A DNA stretch of 64,000 bases from an uncultured Holophagaceae bacterium (lineage in GTDB: Bacteria > Acidobacteriota > Holophagae > Holophagales > Holophagaceae), in assembly GCA_903884655.1 (NCBI GenBank), contig CAISFO010000097.1, positions 112,430-176,429 of the forward strand. Reading direction: 5' to 3'. Positions 27,422 to 37,462 of the stretch are shown piece by piece (within the stretch, counting starts at the first letter, position 1; each line of letters begins with the position of its first letter). The position numbers and the translations under genes were made by a program. The notes under the pieces were generated by a model. It had not been told where the DNA came from, did not search any database, and saw only the letters and a list, made by a program, of their open reading frames with translations.

Positions 27422-28132
27422 CTAGGCCCCCAGGTACGCCTTGCGCACCATGTCATTGGCCTTCAGATTCTGTCCTGTGTCCGTCAGCACGATCTGGCCG
27501 GTCTGCAGGACGTAGCCGCGGTGCGCGATGGAGAGGGCCATCAGCGCGTTCTGCTCCACCAATAGGATGGTCGTGCCCCGGGCGTTCAGCTCCCGGATGA
27601 TGTCGAAGATCTGGTCCACCAGCACAGGCGCAAGGCCCATGGAAGGCTCGTCCATGAGCAGGATCTTAGGATTGGACATGAGGCCCCGGGCGGTGGCCAG
27701 CATCTGCTGCTCCCCTCCCGACAGGGTGCCGCCCTTCTGCTGGGCCCGCTCCTTCAGCCTGGGAAAGAGGGTGAAGGCGTTCTCCATGTTTGCTTCGATC
27801 TGCTTCTTATCATCGAGAATATAGGCACCCATCTCCAGGTTCTCGGTAACCGTCAGAGCCGGGAAGATGCCCCGGCCTTCCGGCACCAGTCCCAGCCCGT
27901 GCTTGTGCACCACATTGGGGGCCATATGGTGGATTTCCTTGCCCTCCAGTAGCACCGTGCCCCGGCGGGGATGCAGGAGGCCCGAGATGGACCGGAGGGT
28001 GGTGGTCTTGCCGGCGCCGTTGGCGCCGATGAGGGCCACGATCTCGCCCTGTTCGACCTTGAGGGACACGCCCATCAGGGCGTGGATGTTGCCGTAGTAG
28101 GAGTGGACGTCGTTCAGCTCGAGCAGGCTCAT
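27422..28132 (-). CDS. livF: Branched-chain amino acid ABC transporter, ATP-binding protein
   Basis: Walker A GANGAGKTTTLRSISGL, LSGGEQQML, ILLMDEPSMGLAP; LivF-type. Confidence 0.93.
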   Translation of the reverse strand: MSLLELNDVHSYYGNIHALMGVSLKVEQGEIVALIGANGAGKTTTLRSISGLLHPRRGTVLLEGKEIHHMAPNVVHKHGLGLVPEGRGIFPALTVTENLEMGAYILDDKKQIEANMENAFTLFPRLKERAQQKGGTLSGGEQQMLATARGLMSNPKILLMDEPSMGLAPVLVDQIFDIIRELNARGTTILLVEQNALMALSIAHRGYVLQTGQIVLTDTGQNLKANDMVRKAYLGA

Positions 28133-28142
28133 GGTTTCCTCC

Positions 28143-28937
<795 letters not shown>

Positions 28938-28938
28938 G

Positions 28939-30306
28939 CTAGGCCTCCTTCCCTTCCAGGCTCTCGCCTTCAGGTTCTCCGCCGAGTTCCCGCTTGCGCC
29001 GGGCCGCGGGCAGCAGCCCCGCAGGCCGGTAGATCATCATGAGAACCAGGACGATGCCGAAGATCAGGCGCTGGTACTTGGTGGGGTCCAGCTGGTTGGA
29101 GAGATTCTTCCAGTGGAAGCCCAGGAACACCGCGTCGCTCTGCCGCAGCTGGGACAGGTAGAGGGAGAAGCTCTGCAACACCTGGATGTTCAGCAAAGTG
29201 ACGACCGTGGCCCCGACGATCACACCGGTGATGCTCCCGATGCCCCCCAGGATGACCATCGTGAGTACGCCCACGGACTGGAGGAAGGTGAAGGTCTCTG
29301 GACTCACGAAGGTGCGGCTCGCCGCGAACAGCACGCCCATGGCGCCGGCGAACGAAGCGCCCACGGCGAAGGCGCCGAGCTTGAGCTTGTTGGCGTTGAT
29401 GCCCATGGCTCCGGCAGAGAGCTCGTCCTCGCGGATGGCGGTCCAGGCCCGGCCCACCTTGGAATCATCCAGCCGGTAGGTGATCACGATGACGGCGATC
29501 ACCACCAGCAGGGCGATGAGGTAGAACAGGATGTTGTAGGCTTGGTTCTCCGTGACCCGGTGCCCGACCACGGGCTGGATGACCTGATTGAACAGCTTCA
29601 GCACCCCCTCCGGCATGGTGGGCCGCTGGATGGGCGTGATGCCCTGGGGGCCGTTGGTGAAGTTGATGGGCTTGTCCAGGTTGTTGGCCAGCTGCCGCAC
29701 GATCTCGCCGAAGGCCAGGGTGATGACCGCCAGGTAGTCACCGCGCACCCGCAGCACCGGCAGTCCCAGGAGCAGGCCGAGGATCGCGGCCACGATGACC
29801 CCCAGGAACACGAACAGGTAGAACCAGTCGGGTGCCAGGAAGAACGGCGTGTTCAAGGCCTTGGTCGTGACCGTGGAATGGAGCAGGTAGGGCTGCTGGG
29901 AGCCGAAGAAGGCCCAGAGGTAGGCCCCCACCGCGTAGAAGGCCATGTAGCCGAAGTTGAGCAGGCCGGAGAAGCCCACCACGATATTGAGGCCCAGGGC
30001 CAGGGCCGAGAACACCGCGATCTGGAAGATGACCTCCAGATAGAACAGGTTCCGCGCGCCGAGGATGGGCACCAGGACCACCGCCAGGAACACCGCCAGG
30101 CCGAGCTGGACGGCCCGGTTCATCTTGAGCCAGTAGATGGAGCTGGCGGCGAACACGAACAGGAGGAACCCCGGGATGGAGCGGGGGCTCGCATAGACCA
30201 GGGAGAACCCAAGGATGATGAGGCCGATGGACGCGAAGTAGGGCGTCCGTCCCCGGTTGAGGAAGTCCAGCAGGTTCTGGGATCGGCTCTTGAGGGATTC
30301 TTTCAT
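28939..30306 (-). CDS. livM: Branched-chain amino acid ABC transporter permease
   Basis: ALGLNIVVGFSGLLNFGYMAFYAVGAYLWAF...VRGDYLAVITLAFGEIVRQLANN; LivM-type. Confidence 0.93.
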   Translation of the reverse strand: MKESLKSRSQNLLDFLNRGRTPYFASIGLIILGFSLVYASPRSIPGFLLFVFAASSIYWLKMNRAVQLGLAVFLAVVLVPILGARNLFYLEVIFQIAVFSALALGLNIVVGFSGLLNFGYMAFYAVGAYLWAFFGSQQPYLLHSTVTTKALNTPFFLAPDWFYLFVFLGVIVAAILGLLLGLPVLRVRGDYLAVITLAFGEIVRQLANNLDKPINFTNGPQGITPIQRPTMPEGVLKLFNQVIQPVVGHRVTENQAYNILFYLIALLVVIAVIVITYRLDDSKVGRAWTAIREDELSAGAMGINANKLKLGAFAVGASFAGAMGVLFAASRTFVSPETFTFLQSVGVLTMVILGGIGSITGVIVGATVVTLLNIQVLQSFSLYLSQLRQSDAVFLGFHWKNLSNQLDPTKYQRLIFGIVLVLMMIYRPAGLLPAARRKRELGGEPEGESLEGKEA

Positions 30307-30315
30307 GGAATCCTC

Positions 30316-31479
30316 CTACGCCTTCTGCGAGACATGCTCGCCGAGCAGCCCATTGGGGCGGAACACGATCACGACGATCAGGATGAGAAAGGCCACCATG
30401 TCCTTGTACTCGGCCCCGAAGGCGCCCATGGTGTAGGTGCCCAGGTAGGCCCCCGCGAAGCTTTCGATCATTCCGAGCACCATGCCGCCGAGCAGGGCGC
30501 CGGTGAGGTTCCCGATGCCGCCCAGCACCGCCGCGGCGAAGGCCTTGATGCCCGGCATGAAGCCCACGAAGGGATCGATGCGAGTGAACTTGAGGGCATA
30601 CATGACACCCGCGGCACCACCCAGGGCGCCGCCCACCAGGAAGGTGAGCGAGATCATGGCATTGACGTTGATGCCCATGAGGGCCGCCGTGTTCTTGTCC
30701 TGGGCCACCGCCCGGATGGCCTTCCCTACCTTGGTGGAATTCACGAGGTAGTTCAGGGCCACCAGCATGAGCACCGCAGCGATGATCACCACCACGGACT
30801 TGACCTGGATGTCGATGACCTTGGAACCGAGCCGGAACAGGTTGATGCGGTCATCAAAGTTGCCGAAGGTCGGAATCACTCGGTAGAACTGGCCCGTGGT
30901 GAGGCTTTCCGTCAGGCGGATGAGGTCCTGCAAGGCGAAGGAGACGCCGATGGCCGAGATGAGGGCCACCAGGGTGGGAGAATTGCGCAGCGGACGGTAG
31001 GCCACCCGCTCCACCAGCACGGCCATGCCACCCGAGGCCGCCATGCCCACCAGCAGGGCAAGTCCCAGATACATAAAGGCCCCCATGGTCGAGGCCTTCG
31101 CCAGGACCCCCATCTTGTTCAGGGCGATGAGGGATTCCACGCCGCAGAAGGCGCCGATGGCGAAGATCTCGCTATGGGCGAAATTGATGAACTGCAGGAC
31201 GCCGTAGACCATGGTGTAGCCCAGAGCGATGGCCGCGTAGACGAAGCCGATGGTCATGCCGTCGATGAGCACCTGGGGCAGGCTGTTGAAGGTGTAGACA
31301 AGGATTCCCACCCCTTGGGTGGCCTGCAGCGCCTGGTCGGCGGCGGATCCCCGGAAGAGGAGGGCCAGCAGCAACATGACCAGGGAGCAGATGGCTCCCG
31401 CGCCGGTGACGAACACCACCACTTGGCCGATGGGCAGCAGGAGCTGCCGCAGGTTCCTCGAACCCATGAAAGGACGCAT
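30316..31479 (-). CDS. livH: Branched-chain amino acid ABC transporter permease
   Basis: LPQVLIDGMTIGFVYAAIALGYTMVYGVLQFINFAHSEIFAIGAF...; LivH-type. Confidence 0.93.
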   Translation of the reverse strand: MRPFMGSRNLRQLLLPIGQVVVFVTGAGAICSLVMLLLALLFRGSAADQALQATQGVGILVYTFNSLPQVLIDGMTIGFVYAAIALGYTMVYGVLQFINFAHSEIFAIGAFCGVESLIALNKMGVLAKASTMGAFMYLGLALLVGMAASGGMAVLVERVAYRPLRNSPTLVALISAIGVSFALQDLIRLTESLTTGQFYRVIPTFGNFDDRINLFRLGSKVIDIQVKSVVVIIAAVLMLVALNYLVNSTKVGKAIRAVAQDKNTAALMGINVNAMISLTFLVGGALGGAAGVMYALKFTRIDPFVGFMPGIKAFAAAVLGGIGNLTGALLGGMVLGMIESFAGAYLGTYTMGAFGAEYKDMVAFLILIVVIVFRPNGLLGEHVSQKA

Positions 31480-31489
31480 AGGGTCTCCC

Positions 31490-31525
31490 AAAAAACACCC
31501 CCCCTCCAAGGAAGAAGGGGGGGTG
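31490..31525 (-). terminator. Intrinsic terminator between livJ and livH
   Basis: Minus strand CACCCCCCC / GGGGGGGTG 9-bp stem followed by TTTTTT. Confidence 0.8.
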
Positions 31526-31539
31526 CCAAAGCCTGGTGT

Positions 31540-32730
31540 CTACTTGGGCGGTGCGATGCTGAGGATCTGGTCGATCTTGTTGGCGGACCACTTCGCGGGA
31601 TCGGCCGAAGTGACCTGGATGACGAAGTACTTGGCCAGGCTCGGATCGCCCTTGCCATTGAACGTCACGGTGCCGGTGATGCCCTTGAAGTTCTGGAGGG
31701 CGCGGACGGCCTTGGCCACATCGGCGCGGGCTGGCAGCTTGCCGCCGTTGGCGGTCGTGGCGTTCTCGATGGCCTTCAGCAGGATGGCCGTGCAGTCATA
31801 GGACTGGGCCGCGAAGGGCTGGGGGGTGTTGCCGAACTTGGCCTTGAAGTCAGCCACGAACTTGGCGGTATCGGGATAGATGTCGGCGGGGCCGGATACC
31901 GTGGAGAAGTAGGTGCCAGCGCCCTGCTGGAGGGAGTCACCGGCGATCTTGGCGGCGTCACCGGAATCGAATCCGTCATCGGAGAGGCACATGCCCTTGA
32001 AGCCCTTCTGGCGGGCCTGCTTGAACAACACGGCGGCCTGGTCGAACATCCCGCCGAAGTAGATGCACTCGGGCTTGGCAGAAATGATGGGCGAGAGAAT
32101 GGCGTCGAAATTGGCCTTTTCTTCCGTCCCGGCGAACCCGACCACCTTGATGCCCTGGGCCTCGGCCTCCTTCTTGAAGTACTCGGCAATGCCCTGCCCG
32201 TAGGCGGTCTTGTCATGCAGCACGTAGGCGACCTTCATGCCCTTGGCCTTGGCGAACTGGGCACCGACCACACCCTGCACGTCGTCACGGCCGCAGACGC
32301 GGTTCACTTCAGCGTATCCGCGGTCGGTGACCTTGGGATTGGTGTTGGCGGGGGACACATTGCAGAGGTTGGCCGCGTGGTATTCCTCGGAGGAGGGAAT
32401 CTGCACGCCAGAGTTGTAGTGGCCCACGACTCCTAGCACCGCCGGGTCGGACACGATGTTCTTGGCGTTGGCCACGCCCGTGTCCGGGTTGCCCTGGTCA
32501 TCGAAGGGCGCGAGCTCGACCTTGAAGCCCATCTTGGTGAGCGGCTCGGAGAGCTGCTCGATGGCAAGCTGAGTGCCGTTCTTGATGTCGCTGCCCACGA
32601 CGGACGTGGCGCCCGAGAGCGGACTCTGGGTGGCGATCTTGATGGTCTTGCTTTCCTTGTCGCAACCTCCCGCCAGCAGCAGGCATAGCGCCGCGACAGC
32701 CGGCGCGAGGGTGGAGATGGGTTTACGCAT
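31540..32730 (-). CDS. livJ: Branched-chain amino acid ABC transporter substrate-binding lipoprotein
   Basis: MRKPISTLAPAVAALCLLLAGGCDKESKTIKIATQSPLSGATSVVGSDIKNGTQLAIEQL...; Leu/Ile/Val-binding family. Confidence 0.92.
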   Translation of the reverse strand: MRKPISTLAPAVAALCLLLAGGCDKESKTIKIATQSPLSGATSVVGSDIKNGTQLAIEQLSEPLTKMGFKVELAPFDDQGNPDTGVANAKNIVSDPAVLGVVGHYNSGVQIPSSEEYHAANLCNVSPANTNPKVTDRGYAEVNRVCGRDDVQGVVGAQFAKAKGMKVAYVLHDKTAYGQGIAEYFKKEAEAQGIKVVGFAGTEEKANFDAILSPIISAKPECIYFGGMFDQAAVLFKQARQKGFKGMCLSDDGFDSGDAAKIAGDSLQQGAGTYFSTVSGPADIYPDTAKFVADFKAKFGNTPQPFAAQSYDCTAILLKAIENATTANGGKLPARADVAKAVRALQNFKGITGTVTFNGKGDPSLAKYFVIQVTSADPAKWSANKIDQILSIAPPK

Positions 32731-33223
32731 GGGCTTGCCTCCTGAGGGAATGTGGTTGGGATGCCAGCGGGTTCGGGGGTTGCCGATGGCGTTGAAGAAG
32801 GAAGGGGGTTCCACCACTATGGAACGGAACACCAAAATGATGCTGAAGTAGGTAAAGAGAAGGGTCGGTTGGGCAGCCATTAGGTGTACTACACACCCAG
32901 GGCGAGGGAAAGGGTTTCTGAAGCCCTTTAATTGGATCGGTCTGGACCAGACTCATCCTCCGATTCAGTCCTTAGAGACCGTTGCCCTGGGCAGACCACT
33001 CGGCCGAGAAGCCGCTGATTCTTCACGATTCGGGCGCATCCATCCAGGCAACGGACTGATCCTGGTTTCTATAACTTTCCGACTGGGACACCCTAGTGTG
33101 CAAATTCAAATGATTAACCTCGAGTTGCTTAACCCTTATAACCAAACGACAGCCGAGCGGTCCTGAGGCCAGCCTCAGCCAGGGGGTCCAATGCCGCAGT
33201 CCCCAGGAAGGCCACGCCACCTA

Positions 33224-34096
33224 CTAGGGTTCCGGGCGTTCACGAGCGAGCTGAGCCACGGCCCCCAAGATGAGGGCTCCCCCCACCAGCCGTAAATATG
33301 TGACGGATTCACCCAGGAACACGGTCGCCAGGACCAGCGTGAACACGGGCTCGATGGTCGAAAGGACCGAGGCCCGGACCGCTCCGACCCGTTCGAGCCC
33401 CTCGAAGAAGAAAAGAATCGCGAGCACCGTGCAGACCAGGGCGATGGCCACGATCGCAAGCCAGCCCTCCGCGGTTCCAGGTGGATGGTAGCCGCGGACG
33501 GATACCACGGCCGCACAAGTCACGGCGGCCGAGCTGGTGATGATGGTGGTGGAGGCCGTGGGGGTCACGTCCTTCGGGAACCGGCTCCCCATGAGGATGT
33601 AGATCGAATAGATGAGAGCGGCCAGGACACCGAAGAAGACACCGAGAGGCTTTCCGTCCCCTGCCCTGCCGATCGTAAGCCCGCTGCCCACCAAGGCCAC
33701 GAGCAGCGCCACCAGTTGACTGGGGGTGATGGGGCGCTTGAAGACAAAACGGGAGAGGAGCGTCACAAACGCTGGATACAGGTAGAGAAGGAGGGCGACC
33801 AGTCCTGCGGAGGCGAAAGTCAGCGCGGTGAAGTAGGAGAAGGCCTGGCCGGCATAGCCGATGGAACCCATGACGAGCAGCATCGCCATGCCCCTGCCTC
33901 GTGGCAGCTTGATTCCCCTGGCCAGCAGGTTCAACCACATGAGGGCTGCAGCCATGCTGAACCTGAGCAGGAGCAGGGTTGGAACATCCACCCCGGATGC
34001 ATAGGCCATCCGGGCGAAGATGGCCATGCTCCCGAAACAGGCGGCGGAGGCCAGGATGTAGGGCACGCCGCCCCGGCCCGAGGTCCCTTCCTTCAT
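33224..34096 (-). CDS. EamA/DMT-family transporter
   Basis: About 10 TM, two repeated EamA halves. Confidence 0.88.
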   Translation of the reverse strand: MKEGTSGRGGVPYILASAACFGSMAIFARMAYASGVDVPTLLLLRFSMAAALMWLNLLARGIKLPRGRGMAMLLVMGSIGYAGQAFSYFTALTFASAGLVALLLYLYPAFVTLLSRFVFKRPITPSQLVALLVALVGSGLTIGRAGDGKPLGVFFGVLAALIYSIYILMGSRFPKDVTPTASTTIITSSAAVTCAAVVSVRGYHPPGTAEGWLAIVAIALVCTVLAILFFFEGLERVGAVRASVLSTIEPVFTLVLATVFLGESVTYLRLVGGALILGAVAQLARERPEP

Positions 34097-34141
34097 CTGT
34101 GCGAGCCTCCTGCGACCTGGTGGATCCGTCCTGGACCCCTG

Positions 34142-35266
34142 TCAGGGGATCTCTTCCAGGGTCCGGAGGAAATCGGGATCAGGCTGTACGCCGATGCCGG
34201 GCCGATCCGGCAGGGTCATCCTGCCGCCCTCGAACTGGACCCCGCCAACCATGGGATTCTCGGCGTGTTCGAGGCAGGAGTCCAGGTCGAAGAACCGGAT
34301 GATCGAGTTGGCACAGGCCAGGTGCGCCGCGGCGGTGATGCCCAGCAGCGACTCGGACATGCACCCGATCATGCAGGGGCGGTGGGCGGCCTCGGCAAGG
34401 TTCGCGATCTGCTGGGAGCGGCGGATGCCCCCCGCCTTCGAGAGCTTGAGGTTGAAGTAGTCGGCGGCATCCTGCCGGATGAGTTCCAGCGCCTCGGCAG
34501 GCGAGAACACGGCCTCGTCGGCCATGACCGGGATGGAGGTCTTCCGCATGACATGGCGCATGCCGTCCAGGTCGTGGCCGTGGCAGGGCTGCTCACAGAA
34601 CTCGATATCTAGCTCCTCGAAGGCGCAGAGGTTCCGGACAGCGCTGATGCGGTCCCAGCCCTGGTTCGCGTCGATGCGGAGGATGGTCTCGGGCCCCACA
34701 GCCTCCCGGATGTTGCGCAAGCGCCGGAGGTCGCCCTCGAAGTCCAGCCCCAGCTTGACCTTGATGATCCGGAAGCCCATGGCCTGGATGGCCCGGGCCT
34801 TCGGACCGGCGGCTTCGGGATCCCCGATGCCGATGGTGAGGTCCGTCTCCATGGGCCTGGGCTGGCCGCCCAGGTAGGCGTAGAGCGGCATGCCAGCGGC
34901 TTTGGCGGCCAGGTCGTAGAGGGCCATGTCGATGGCGCTCTTCAGGGTCGTGTTGTGGGGCAGGTAGGCGTCCAGTTCCTCTACCAGCCCATGGATGGCC
35001 AGCGGGTTCCGGCCCAGCAGCAGGGGCTTGAGCTCCTTCGCAGCGGCAATATTGATGAGCTGGGTCTCCCCCACCAGGGAGCGATAGGGAGAGGCTTCGC
35101 CCCAGCCGCTGAGCCCCTGGTTGGTCCGAAGTTCCACCAGAAGGTTCGTCGCCGTGCTGAGACTCATGGTGGCGATCTTGAAGATGTCCTTCAGGGGAAT
35201 GTCGAGCTTGTAGATCCGCATACCGTCGATGACGAGCCCGGCGGTTCCCTGTGCGGAATTCAGCAT
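34142..35266 (-). CDS. Enolase-superfamily (muconate-lactonizing / dipeptide epimerase-like) enzyme
   Basis: IIKVKLG (KxK) ... ILRIDANQGW ... EFCEQPC ... VMADEAVFSP ... FNLKLSKAGGI. Confidence 0.85.
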   Translation of the reverse strand: MLNSAQGTAGLVIDGMRIYKLDIPLKDIFKIATMSLSTATNLLVELRTNQGLSGWGEASPYRSLVGETQLINIAAAKELKPLLLGRNPLAIHGLVEELDAYLPHNTTLKSAIDMALYDLAAKAAGMPLYAYLGGQPRPMETDLTIGIGDPEAAGPKARAIQAMGFRIIKVKLGLDFEGDLRRLRNIREAVGPETILRIDANQGWDRISAVRNLCAFEELDIEFCEQPCHGHDLDGMRHVMRKTSIPVMADEAVFSPAEALELIRQDAADYFNLKLSKAGGIRRSQQIANLAEAAHRPCMIGCMSESLLGITAAAHLACANSIIRFFDLDSCLEHAENPMVGGVQFEGGRMTLPDRPGIGVQPDPDFLRTLEEIP

Positions 35267-35279
35267 GGCGTTCTCCCCT

Positions 35280-36386
35280 TCAGTCGCAAGACTGGGCAAT
35301 GGTGTCAAGCAGGCGGTCCACTTCTTCCTCGGTGTGGAGACCGGACAGGGTGAAGCGAAAATGGCCGCCCGGTGGGCTGCCGGGGTAGTTGATGAAGGGC
35401 GGATAAATGCCGTTCTGCAGCAGCAGCGCTTTCAGACGCTGATTCTTCACCGCATCACAGTGGGTCACGGACAGGATGGGCACCGGGGATTGGCAGGAGG
35501 GCAGACCCATGGTCCGGAGCCTCACCCGGGCACGGTGGGTCCGTTCCCGGAGGCCTCGGATGATGCCAGGGTGCGCCTCCAGGATCCTGATGGCGCCCAG
35601 GGCCGCCGCGGCCAGGGCGGGTGGCATGGGCGTGGCGCCCGTGAAGGTCCGGCTGCGCTCCAGGACCTTGGCCGATAGCCCCGGAGGACCGGCGAGCAGG
35701 CCACCGAACGCTCCAAAGGCCTTGGAGAAGGTTCCCGTCTGGAAGCAGGCTTCCGGGGGAACTCCGGCCTCTTCCGGGCTGCCCTTGCCGGTGAGCCCGA
35801 CGGTCCCCATCCCATGGGCATCATCCACCAGCAGCATTCCGCCCCGATCGCGAACGACGTTCCAGTAGCCCATGAGGGGTGCCAGTTCTCCATCGCCGGG
35901 CTCCACCCCATTGGTCAGAACCAGCGGCCTTTCCCTTGGCAGGAGGTGGGCCGCCACAGTCGCCTCGAGGTCCCCGGGGTCGGCGTGATGAAAGACATGC
36001 ACCCGATCCCGGGGCAGCGTGTCCACTGGTGCCATGAGGCTGGCGTGGGCCTGCGCGTCCACGAAAAAGCGCTGGAAGTCGGGGGCCGTTGCTTCGAGAG
36101 CCACCGCGTTCGAAAGGAATCCATCCGAACAGATGACGCAGTTCCCGGTACCGAGGAAGGCTGCCGCCCTGGCCTCAAGCTCGCCATGAAGAGGGTGATT
36201 GCCCGTGGTGACACGGCTGCCCGAGGCATTCAGGCCACCCGCCTCGGCCACTGTTCCGAAGGCAGCCAGGACCTCAGGATGATTTCCCAGACGGTGGTAG
36301 TCGTTGCCGGCGAAAAACAGGTACCGCTGGTGGTCGAACTCAACCGTGGTCGGATCGATCATGCGGAGTTCGGGACCGAGCGGCAT
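35280..36386 (-). CDS. PLP-dependent alpha-oxoamine synthase family protein (BioF/KBL-like)
   Basis: NASGSRVTTGNHPLHGELEARAAAFLG...LLVDDAHGMGTVG...QTGTFSKAFGAFGGLLAG. Confidence 0.85.
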   Translation of the reverse strand: MPLGPELRMIDPTTVEFDHQRYLFFAGNDYHRLGNHPEVLAAFGTVAEAGGLNASGSRVTTGNHPLHGELEARAAAFLGTGNCVICSDGFLSNAVALEATAPDFQRFFVDAQAHASLMAPVDTLPRDRVHVFHHADPGDLEATVAAHLLPRERPLVLTNGVEPGDGELAPLMGYWNVVRDRGGMLLVDDAHGMGTVGLTGKGSPEEAGVPPEACFQTGTFSKAFGAFGGLLAGPPGLSAKVLERSRTFTGATPMPPALAAAALGAIRILEAHPGIIRGLRERTHRARVRLRTMGLPSCQSPVPILSVTHCDAVKNQRLKALLLQNGIYPPFINYPGSPPGGHFRFTLSGLHTEEEVDRLLDTIAQSCD

Positions 36387-36518
36387 GGAGACTCCGGTGG
36401 GCTGGCAAAGGGCACCGGAGGGATCCCCGGTTGTGGAATGGAGGAGGGCGCCCAGAATGTTATTCTAGTAACATCGATTAAACTAGTGACAATTATCAAA
36501 CACTCCAGGACTCCCAGC

Positions 36519-37373
36519 ATGACCGAACCCGCCATTCTCCAGACCCTGAAGCTGGGCTTTCCCGGCTACACGCCCACCGGGAAGAAGATCGCCAGCTACA
36601 TGCTTGCCAACCTGCACCAGCTGCCCTTCGAGACGGCCGACAGCATTGCCAGGACCACGGGAACCACCGGGATCTCCGTCGGGCGGTTCCTCCGCCAGAT
36701 CGGGTTCCAGAACCTGGAAGACCTGAAGCAATCCTTCCGCACCGATTCGGGCCGCCCCTGGATGCAAACGGACCGCCTGGCCTCCTTTCGCCAGCATCCG
36801 GTGGGCAGTCAGGCCCTGGAACGCAGCCTGAACCTGGAGCAGGAGGCTCTCCGACATGTGTACCACCTGGCCGCCACCCCGGACTTCGCCCGCATCGCTG
36901 ACCGGCTGGCCACGGCTGAGGTCATCTTCGTCGTGGGCATCCAGTCCCACAGGGGGATCGCCAATTCCTTCTTCAGTCAGCTCGAGTACATCCGCCCGCG
37001 GGTCTACTACGTGGACGGCGCTTCCGGGGCCTACGTGGAGTCCCTGAACTCGGAGTGCGCCACGCCCTACCTGGTCATCTCGGATTTCCGTGCCTATGCC
37101 AGCCTGACCCGGCGGTACTGCGAGGCCGCAAGCAGGCGGCGCCTGCCCCTGCTGCTGATCACCGACTTCTACTGCACCTGGGCCCGAGACTATCCCATCG
37201 ACCTCCTGCAGCTGAAGACCGATGTGGAGCAGTTCTGGGATGCCTGGTCGCCTCTGGCCGCTTTGCAGAACCTTCTGCTTTCGGCGGTGGTGGAGCGCCT
37301 CGGGCCGGAGCTCGACAGTCGCCTGGCCCGGAACAGGGAACTGCAGCGGGAATTCGGCCAGTTCGAGCTCTAA
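36519..37373 (+). CDS. MurR/RpiR-family transcriptional regulator (HTH + SIS)
   Basis: TGKKIASYMLANLHQLPFETADSIARTTGTTGISVGRFLRQIGFQNLEDLKQSF; SIS domain follows. Confidence 0.88.
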   Translation: MTEPAILQTLKLGFPGYTPTGKKIASYMLANLHQLPFETADSIARTTGTTGISVGRFLRQIGFQNLEDLKQSFRTDSGRPWMQTDRLASFRQHPVGSQALERSLNLEQEALRHVYHLAATPDFARIADRLATAEVIFVVGIQSHRGIANSFFSQLEYIRPRVYYVDGASGAYVESLNSECATPYLVISDFRAYASLTRRYCEAASRRRLPLLLITDFYCTWARDYPIDLLQLKTDVEQFWDAWSPLAALQNLLLSAVVERLGPELDSRLARNRELQREFGQFEL

Positions 37374-37462
37374 CCCGTCCCATCGGTGGTTCCGCCACCT
37401 CTGGAGCGAAGGTCCGACGTGGCCTGGTCCGGGTTGGGCTACGCTGGAAGGCTGGAGATTCG

